From the NCBI RefSeq assembly GCF_020217025.1, contig NZ_JAIWOF010000078.1, positions 1-10,000 of the forward strand: a stretch of DNA of 10,000 nt. Direction: 5' to 3'. A program made the translations under genes and the position numbers. The stretch is from Flavobacterium sp. GTDB lineage: Bacteria > Bacteroidota > Bacteroidia > Flavobacteriales > Flavobacteriaceae. Under the pieces are notes generated by a model. The model saw nothing but the letters and a program-made list of their open reading frames with translations. It made no database searches and was not told where the DNA came from. Shown here in pieces: positions 5,925-10,000 of this stretch (its first letter is position 1; each line of letters opens with the position of its first letter).

Positions 5925-6695
5925 ATGGAATTAAAATTAACACGCCCAATCTGCTTTTTCGACCTTGAAACTACTGGAATTGATGTAGCAAGAGACCGAA
6001 TTGTAGAAATCTCAATATTTAAAGTATATCCAAACGGAAATAAAGAAAGTAAAACTTGGTTGGTAAATCCTACCATTCCAATTCCGCCACAAACTACAGC
6101 GGTTCACGGAATTACAGATGAAAAAGTAGCGAACGAGCCAACATTCAAAGAATTAGCATCCCAAATTCATAACATGATTAAAGATTCGGATTTGGCTGGA
6201 TTTAATTCGGACCGATTTGATATTCCGCTTTTAGCTGAAGAATTATTACGTGCAGAAGTTGATTTTGATATGAAAAACCGAGTTTCAGTTGATGTGCAAA
6301 CGATTTTCCATAAAATGGAAGAACGTACTTTAAGTGCGGCTTACAAATTCTATTGCGGACAAAGTTTAGAAAATGCGCATAGTGCCGAAGCGGATACGAT
6401 GGCAACTTACGAAATCTTAAAAGCACAATTGGATCGTTACGAGAATTTAGAAAATGATATGAAATCATTAGCTGAATTCACAACACGTAAAAAATCAGTT
6501 GATTTTGCTGGATTCATCGCTTTAAATAATGAAGGAAAAGAAATTTTCACCTTCGGAAAGCATAAAGGCGCTTTAGTAGATGATGTTTTTGATAAAGAGC
6601 CAGGTTATTTCGGTTGGATTCAAAATGCGGATTTTCCGTTGTATACTAAAAAAGTTTTGACAGGAATTAAATTAAGAAAGTTAAATACGAAATAA
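5925..6695 (+). CDS. DEDDh 3'-5' exonuclease (DnaQ-like) with ExoX-like C-terminal domain
   Basis: A 256-residue protein. The nuclease domain spans about 8-170: Exo I FFDLETTGID with Asp13 and Glu15; VHGITDEKV (60-68), typical of the family; Exo II AGFNSDRFDIPLL with Asp99; Exo III AHSAEADTMATYEIL with His152 and Asp157. All four acids and the catalytic His are present, so it should be active, removing nucleotides 3' to 5' with two metal ions. The C-terminal part (about 194-250) contains FTFGKHKG (208-215) and GYFGWIQNADFP (227-238), the pattern of the ExoX-like C-terminal domain (F-G-K-x-K-G, then Y-x-W). It is shorter than a DNA polymerase III epsilon fusion and has no GIY-YIG domain, so a stand-alone repair or RNA/DNA trimming exonuclease is likely. 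It has its own promoter; the spacer behind it is a heptamer array. Confidence 0.9.
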   Translation: MELKLTRPICFFDLETTGIDVARDRIVEISIFKVYPNGNKESKTWLVNPTIPIPPQTTAVHGITDEKVANEPTFKELASQIHNMIKDSDLAGFNSDRFDIPLLAEELLRAEVDFDMKNRVSVDVQTIFHKMEERTLSAAYKFYCGQSLENAHSAEADTMATYEILKAQLDRYENLENDMKSLAEFTTRKKSVDFAGFIALNNEGKEIFTFGKHKGALVDDVFDKEPGYFGWIQNADFPLYTKKVLTGIKLRKLNTK

Positions 6696-6761
6696 GGTAA
6701 AAGGTAATGGGTGAAAGGTAAAATGTTTTGCCCATTACTCTTAACCATTTACCCTTAACCC
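6696..6761. repeat. Intergenic inverted heptamer array (GGTAAAA / CCCTTAA words)
   Basis: The left arm is GGTAAAA, GGTAATG, GGTGAAA, GGTAAAA (6696-6723). The right arm is CCCATTA, CTCTTAA, CCATTTA, CCCTTAA, CCC (6731-6761). Both keep a 7-base period, and the G-rich arm is answered by a C-rich arm. GTAATGGG (6704-6711) pairs perfectly with CCCATTAC (6731-6738). The array begins at the first base after the exonuclease stop codon and ends 7 bases before the next ATG, so it is the whole spacer. Confidence 0.8.
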
Positions 6762-6768
6762 AAGAAAA

Positions 6769-7380
6769 ATGAAAATAATCTGTATCGGACGCAATTACGC
6801 TGACCATATTTCGGAATTAAATAATGAAAGACCAACAGAACCGGTTATCTTCATGAAACCCGATTCTTCTATTTTGCCTAACAAAAATCCATTTGTGATT
6901 CCTGCTTTTAGTAATGATATTCATCATGAAGTGGAAATTTTGGTTAAAATTTGTAAAGTGGGTAAACACATCGACGCTAAATTTGCTCATAAATATTACG
7001 AAGAAATTGGTTTAGGAATCGATTTTACAGCTCGAGATGTGCAAACTAAGTTGAAAGAGAGGGGGTTACCTTGGGAAAAAGCAAAGGCATTTGACCATTC
7101 AGCGGTAATTGGGAGCTTTACATCGAAAAAAAATTATACTTCGTTAGAAAATATTAACTTTGAGTTAAAATCAAATGGAACCACTGTTCAGGAGGGTAAT
7201 ACTAGTTTAATGTTGTGGAAAATTGATGAGTTAATTGCTTATGTTTCACAATATTTTACATTAAAAATTGGAGATATTATTTTTACAGGAACTCCAAAAG
7301 GTGTTGCAAAAGTAACTGAAGGTGATGTTTTAGAGGGTTTTATAGAAGGAAAATCGATGTTTAAAATTCAAATTAGGTAG
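6769..7380 (+). CDS. Fumarylacetoacetate hydrolase family protein (FAHD1/YcgM-like)
   Basis: A 203-residue single-domain FAH-fold protein. It opens with MKIICIGRNYADHISELNNE, the N-terminal signature of the short FAHD1/YcgM branch. IFMKPDSSI (27-35) forms the active-site entrance. The divalent metal is expected to be held by Glu54 and Glu56 in HHEVEI (52-57) and by Asp85 in GIDFTARD (83-90). Lys106 follows in KAKAFDHSAVIG, and GDIIFTGTPKGV (168-179) is the conserved closing motif. Relatives hydrolyse acylpyruvates or decarboxylate oxaloacetate, with Mg2+ or Mn2+. Which reaction this one performs cannot be told from sequence; no aromatic-degradation genes are near. It probably heads an operon with the Hpt gene, which starts 2 bases after its stop codon. 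The heptamer array lies directly in front of it and no clear promoter is seen. Confidence 0.9.
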   Translation: MKIICIGRNYADHISELNNERPTEPVIFMKPDSSILPNKNPFVIPAFSNDIHHEVEILVKICKVGKHIDAKFAHKYYEEIGLGIDFTARDVQTKLKERGLPWEKAKAFDHSAVIGSFTSKKNYTSLENINFELKSNGTTVQEGNTSLMLWKIDELIAYVSQYFTLKIGDIIFTGTPKGVAKVTEGDVLEGFIEGKSMFKIQIR

Positions 7381-7382
7381 TT

Positions 7383-7727
7383 ATGGCATTACAATATAAT
7401 TTAGCGAAAGTATATGAAATTTCAGAAAATGATATTGAATTTGCATTACAAATTGTGACTTTATTTTTGGAGGAAGTTCCTGCTGAAATAAAATCCATAA
7501 AAGACGCAATTGCTGAAAAAGACTATACTAGAACTTATTCTTCATGTCATAAAATAAAACCTACATTGGATTTACTTGGCATGGATTTGGCTTATGAAGA
7601 AAATATCCAAATCATGACTTGGGCAAAAGCCGAAGGCAAACGAAAAGAAATTAAAGAAGTATTCAAGTCGTTAAAAGATAGAATTGATTTAGCAGTTAAA
7701 GAAATTAAAAAAGATTTCAAACTGTAA
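7383..7727 (+). CDS. Hpt-domain histidine phosphotransfer protein
   Basis: A 114-residue, all-helical, charged protein without signal peptide. CHKIKPTLDLLGM (55-67) is the Hpt signature: His56 is the expected phosphorylated residue, Lys57 and Lys59 flank it, and Pro60 takes the place of the usual Gly, as in many Bacteroidota Hpt proteins. The helix before it (FALQIVTLFLEEVPAEIKSIKDAIAEKDY) fits the Hpt four-helix bundle, and the length is that of a single stand-alone domain. Such proteins pass phosphate between response-regulator receiver domains, but no kinase or regulator is in the window, so partners are unknown. The start is 2 bases behind the FAH-family stop codon, and cinA follows after 42 bases, so co-transcription is likely. 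Functional linkage with the neighbours is not implied. Confidence 0.82.
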   Translation: MALQYNLAKVYEISENDIEFALQIVTLFLEEVPAEIKSIKDAIAEKDYTRTYSSCHKIKPTLDLLGMDLAYEENIQIMTWAKAEGKRKEIKEVFKSLKDRIDLAVKEIKKDFKL

Positions 7728-7769
7728 GATTCTATTTTAAAATTCCCCAAAATCTATTAAATATTTAAA

Positions 7770-9017
7770 ATGAAAGCTGCTATAGTTACCATTGGCGATG
7801 AAATTCTTATTGGCCAAATTGTTGACACGAACTCTTCTTACATTGCAAAAGCCCTTGATAAAATTGGGATTGCAACGCATGAAATGTTGTCAATTTCCGA
7901 TGATAAACAACATATTTTAGATACTTTTCATTCACTTCAAAATAAAGTGGATGTCGTTATTGTAACGGGTGGATTAGGTCCAACTAAAGACGATATTACT
8001 AAGAAAACTTTTTGCGATTATTTCGAAGATAATTTAGTTGAAAATGATGCGGTTTTGGTTCATGTAAAGTCTATTATTGAAGGAATTTATAAGCGACCAA
8101 TTACACAAATCAATAGAGAGCAAGCATTAGTGCCAACCAAAGCAAAAGTGCTTTTTAATCAAGCAGGAACGGCGCCAGGAATGTGGATGGAGAAGGAAAA
8201 TACCGTTTTTATTTCATTGCCAGGAGTTCCTTACGAAATGAAGTATTTAATTGATAACGAAGTAATTCCAAATTTGGTTCAAAAATTTGAGCGCCCGTAT
8301 ATTGTGCATCAAACTATTATGACGTATGGTCGTGGTGAAAGTATGATTGCAGAACAAATTGAAGAATGGGAAGATAATTTACCGGATTTTATAAAATTGG
8401 CTTATTTGCCTAGTCCAGGAAAAGTTCGCTTGAGATTAACAGCAAGAGGAACGAATGAAGAGTTGTTGAAAAATGAAATAAAACATCAAGTTGAAAAGCT
8501 TGATCTGTTGATTCATGACATTATTGTAGGCTATAATGAAGATGAGCCAATTGAGGTGGTTTTAGGAAGATTGTTAACGGAAAAAAAACTAACAATTTCA
8601 ACGGCAGAAAGTTGTACAGGTGGAAAAATAGCGGCAACTTTGTCAGCAGTTCCAGGAGCATCAAATTATTTCAAAGGAAGTGTGGTGAGTTATGCTACTC
8701 AAGTTAAAATTGATGTTTTAGATATTGATGAAAATTTGATTGCAAAGCATGGAGTTGTAAGTACTGAAGTAGCAAAAGAAATGGCTAAATCGGTTCAAAA
8801 AGTTATGAATTCTGATTGTGCTATTGCAACAACAGGAAACGCTGGTCCAACAAAAGGCGATGAAGATGCTGAATTAGGAACAGTTTTTATTGGAATTGCT
8901 ATGTATAATGAAGTTTTTGTAGAAGAATTTAACTTTGGTCAACCGCGTGAAAAGGTGATTGATAGAGGGGTGAGTAAAGCATTGGAACTCATTTATAAAG
9001 AAATTTTAAAAAAATAG
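7770..9017 (+). CDS. cinA: CinA-like protein: MoCF-type (COG1058) domain plus nicotinamide-nucleotide amidohydrolase domain
   Basis: A 415-residue, full-length two-domain CinA. The N-terminal molybdopterin-binding-like domain (1 to about 170) has [14 protein letters not shown] (9-22), [11 protein letters not shown] (65-75), AGTAPGM (132-138) and SLPGVPYEM (149-157). In homologues this domain is an ADP-ribose or NAD-related pyrophosphatase. A middle region (about 173-255) contains the typical YGRGES and [12 protein letters not shown] segments. The C-terminal amidohydrolase domain (about 258-412) has STAESCTGG (277-285) with the predicted nucleophile Ser281, GSVVSYA (303-309) with Tyr307, and ATTGNAGP (353-360). 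It deamidates nicotinamide mononucleotide to nicotinate mononucleotide, part of pyridine-nucleotide salvage. The name comes from competence operons, but no recA or competence gene is adjacent. Start by family alignment. Third gene of the probable operon. Confidence 0.95.
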   Translation: MKAAIVTIGDEILIGQIVDTNSSYIAKALDKIGIATHEMLSISDDKQHILDTFHSLQNKVDVVIVTGGLGPTKDDITKKTFCDYFEDNLVENDAVLVHVKSIIEGIYKRPITQINREQALVPTKAKVLFNQAGTAPGMWMEKENTVFISLPGVPYEMKYLIDNEVIPNLVQKFERPYIVHQTIMTYGRGESMIAEQIEEWEDNLPDFIKLAYLPSPGKVRLRLTARGTNEELLKNEIKHQVEKLDLLIHDIIVGYNEDEPIEVVLGRLLTEKKLTISTAESCTGGKIAATLSAVPGASNYFKGSVVSYATQVKIDVLDIDENLIAKHGVVSTEVAKEMAKSVQKVMNSDCAIATTGNAGPTKGDEDAELGTVFIGIAMYNEVFVEEFNFGQPREKVIDRGVSKALELIYKEILKK

Positions 9018-9027
9018 TAAAAGATAG

Positions 9028-9058
9028 TTGTGTATATGAAATCGATTTTGTTTCTTTG
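9028..9058 (+). promoter_or_regulatory. Predicted promoter of the ribosomal protein operon
   Basis: TTG at 9028-9030 and TTTCTTTG at 9051-9058 (7 of 8 to TAnnTTTG) are exactly 20 bases apart, matching the Bacteroidota -33/-7 layout. Transcription would begin near 9064, about 33 bases before rpmB. Confidence 0.6.
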
Positions 9059-9096
9059 CACCCTGATTTTAGATAACGAAATAAAGATTAGAAATA

Positions 9097-9339
9097 ATGT
9101 CAAGAGTTTGTGAACTTACAGGTAAAAGAGCGATGGTAGGAAACAATGTTTCTCACGCTATGAATAAAACAAAGAGAAAATTCTCTGTTAACTTAGTTAA
9201 AAAACGTTTTTATATTCCTGAAGAAGATAGATGGGTAACGTTGAAAATTTCAACCGCTGCTTTAAAAACGATTAATAAAAATGGAATTGCTGCTGTATTG
9301 AAAAATGCAAAAGCTAACGGATTTGTTAAATCTGTATAA
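9097..9339 (+). CDS. rpmB: 50S ribosomal protein bL28
   Basis: An 80-residue basic protein, MSRVCELTGKRAMVGNNVSH at the N-terminus, then KTKRKFSVNLVKKRFYIPEE and a C-terminal helix ending KANGFVKSV. CELTGKR and GNNVSHA-NKTKRKF are hallmark bL28 segments. Only one Cys (Cys5) is present, so it is the zinc-free form. It is a structural component of the large subunit near the E site. First gene of the cluster with rpmG 20 bases downstream. The leader is A-rich with no Shine-Dalgarno sequence, as usual in this phylum. Confidence 0.97.
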   Translation: MSRVCELTGKRAMVGNNVSHAMNKTKRKFSVNLVKKRFYIPEEDRWVTLKISTAALKTINKNGIAAVLKNAKANGFVKSV

Positions 9340-9359
9340 TCCTTAAAACATAGATCAAA

Positions 9360-9542
9360 ATGGCAAAGAAAGGTAATAGAATCCAAGTTATTTTAGAATG
9401 TACAGAGCACAAGACTTCAGGAGTTCCTGGGACATCTCGTTACATTACTACAAAAAATAAAAAAAACACTCCAGATAGATTAGAGATTAAAAAATTTAAT
9501 CCAATCTTAAAAAGAGTAACTGTTCACAAAGAAATTAAATAA
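9360..9542 (+). CDS. rpmG: 50S ribosomal protein bL33
   Basis: A 60-residue basic protein, [20 protein letters not shown], then [52 protein letters not shown] is the bL33 signature. A single Cys14 remains of the two CxxC pairs of zinc-binding bL33, so this is the zinc-free form. The N-terminus is slightly longer than E. coli bL33 (55 residues), with a GVPGTSRY insert typical of Bacteroidota. It lies near the E-site tRNA on the large subunit, and the next gene starts 8 bases after its stop. Confidence 0.97.
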
Positions 9543-9550
9543 GATAAGTC

Positions 9551-9703
9551 ATGGCAAAGAAAACCGTAGCAACTTTACAAACAGCTTCTAAAAGATTAAC
9601 TAAAGCTATCAAAATGGTTAAGTCTCCAAAAACTGGTGCTTATACTTTCGTTGAATCAGTTATGACTCCAGAGGAAGTTGATGAATTCTTGAAAAAGAAA
9701 TAA
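9551..9703 (+). CDS. DUF4295 family protein, Bacteroidota-specific ribosomal protein (bL38)
   Basis: A 50-residue basic protein: MAKKTVATLQTASKRLTKAI, then KMVKSPKTGAYTFVESVMTP and EEVDEFLKKK. The Lys-rich N-terminal helix, KSPKTGAY turn, and acidic/Lys C-terminal helix match the DUF4295 family, which occurs in Bacteroidota directly after rpmG. I recall, with moderate certainty, that cryo-EM of the Flavobacterium johnsoniae ribosome found this family as a large-subunit protein named bL38. Its size, charge and place 8 bases behind rpmG agree with that. It is the last gene of the operon: a strong terminator begins 23 bases after its stop codon. Confidence 0.92.
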   Translation: MAKKTVATLQTASKRLTKAIKMVKSPKTGAYTFVESVMTPEEVDEFLKKK

Positions 9704-9725
9704 TTCATTTTACATTATATAGATG

Positions 9726-9754
9726 AGCTACTTTCGTTTGAAAGTAGCTTTTTT
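9726..9754 (+). terminator. Intrinsic terminator after the ribosomal protein operon
   Basis: A perfect 10-bp stem AGCTACTTTC (9726-9735) / GAAAGTAGCT (9740-9749) with tetraloop GTTT, followed by a run of six T at 9749-9754. Confidence 0.9.
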
Positions 9755-9767
9755 ATTTTTACATTTG
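9737..9767 (+). promoter_or_regulatory. Predicted ftsY promoter, with its -33 box in the terminator loop
   Basis: TTTG at 9737-9740 and TACATTTG at 9760-9767 are both perfect matches to the Bacteroidota -33 and -7 elements with 19 bases between. The TTTG is the loop and first stem base of the preceding terminator. Transcription would begin near 9774, about 54 bases before the ATG. Confidence 0.65.
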
Positions 9768-9827
9768 TCTGATAAATGGATTTGTGGGCAAATTGTTGGT
9801 AGTAAAAACTTAAATCCTGATTTTAGT

Positions 9828-10000
9828 ATGAGTTTTTTTAAAAAAATATTCTCTTCCGATAAGAAAGAACAAGCTATTAGCGAAGAGGCAAAACAAACTT
9901 TAGACAAAGGTTTAGAAAAATCGAAAACGTCCTTTTTTTCTAAGCTTACTAAAGCTGTAGCTGGAAAATCGAAAGTAGATGCAGAAGTTTTAGATAATTT
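9828..10000 (+). CDS. ftsY: Signal recognition particle receptor FtsY (N-terminal fragment)
   Basis: The first 57 residues are present and the gene runs off the right edge. It begins MSFFKKIFSSDKKEQAISEE, then AKQTLDKGLEKSKTSFFSKLTKAVAGKSKVDAEVLDN. The amphipathic MSFFKKIF start is a membrane-targeting helix, and LDKGLEKSKTSFFSKLTKAVAGKSKVD followed by VLDN is the conserved N domain opening of SRP GTPases (FtsY). The long acidic A domain of E. coli FtsY is absent, as in other Bacteroidota. The GTPase G domain lies outside. FtsY docks SRP-ribosome complexes to the SecYEG translocon. Its place after rpmB-rpmG-DUF4295 is a conserved flavobacterial order, which supports the call. Confidence 0.93.
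   Translation, partial: MSFFKKIFSSDKKEQAISEEAKQTLDKGLEKSKTSFFSKLTKAVAGKSKVDAEVLDN

Noticed and set aside
6696..6761. Telomere-like or CRISPR-like repeat
   Set aside because: Units are 7 bases and there are no spacers of CRISPR length; the TTAACCC-like words are few and degenerate, and the site is an ordinary gene junction.

Overview
The window looks like chromosomal DNA of a member of the Bacteroidota, most likely Flavobacterium or a close relative in the Flavobacteriaceae. The evidence is AT-rich codon use, start codons without Shine-Dalgarno sequences but with A-rich leaders, several perfect or near-perfect copies of the Bacteroidota promoter -7 box TAnnTTTG, and a ribosomal block rpmB-rpmG-DUF4295-ftsY that is characteristic of the phylum. 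No mobile element, phage, CRISPR array or RNA gene was recognised. The content is mainly housekeeping.

Layout. Bases 1-3179 are transcribed leftwards. From upstream to downstream they hold an ABC-F ATPase of the Uup type (3179-1317), a class I SAM methyltransferase (1243-416), a 43-residue single-span membrane protein (359-228), and the first 37 residues of an ABC-transporter ATPase of the LolD/MacB type (from 111, running off the left edge). A divergent intergenic region (3180-3341) separates these from rightward genes: a family 2 glycosyltransferase (3342-4472), a lipoyl-bearing 2-oxoacid dehydrogenase E2 subunit (4545-5843), a DEDDh exonuclease with an ExoX-like tail (5925-6695), then a likely operon of a fumarylacetoacetate-hydrolase-family enzyme, a lone Hpt phosphotransfer protein and cinA (6769-9017). 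The ribosomal genes rpmB, rpmG and DUF4295 follow (9097-9703), and after a terminator the beginning of ftsY (9828 to the right edge).

The genes do not form one pathway. The E2 belongs to oxidative 2-oxoacid metabolism, probably branched-chain. CinA belongs to NAD(P) repair and pyridine-nucleotide salvage. Uup, L28, L33 and the DUF4295 protein act on or near the ribosome. FtsY is the SRP receptor.

The most unusual signal is not a gene. Several spacers, and two coding regions, contain short degenerate tandem arrays with a strict 7-base (or, at one locus, 8-base) period: ACTAATT/ACTATTC words at 1244-1313, GGTAAAA/GGTAATG words and their complements at 6696-6761, CAATnnnn octamers at both ends of the divergent spacer at 3192-3329, ACTGAAC words inside the glycosyltransferase gene (3641-3673), and GGTAATG words inside the methyltransferase gene (703-725). 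They resemble in form the heptameric STRR repeats of cyanobacteria. Here they seem to occupy intergenic junctions up to the start and stop codons, and to have entered reading frames where they encode short loop segments. A second theme is two composite terminator-promoter units (5866-5907 and 9726-9767), in which the terminator loop falls at the -33 position of the next promoter.
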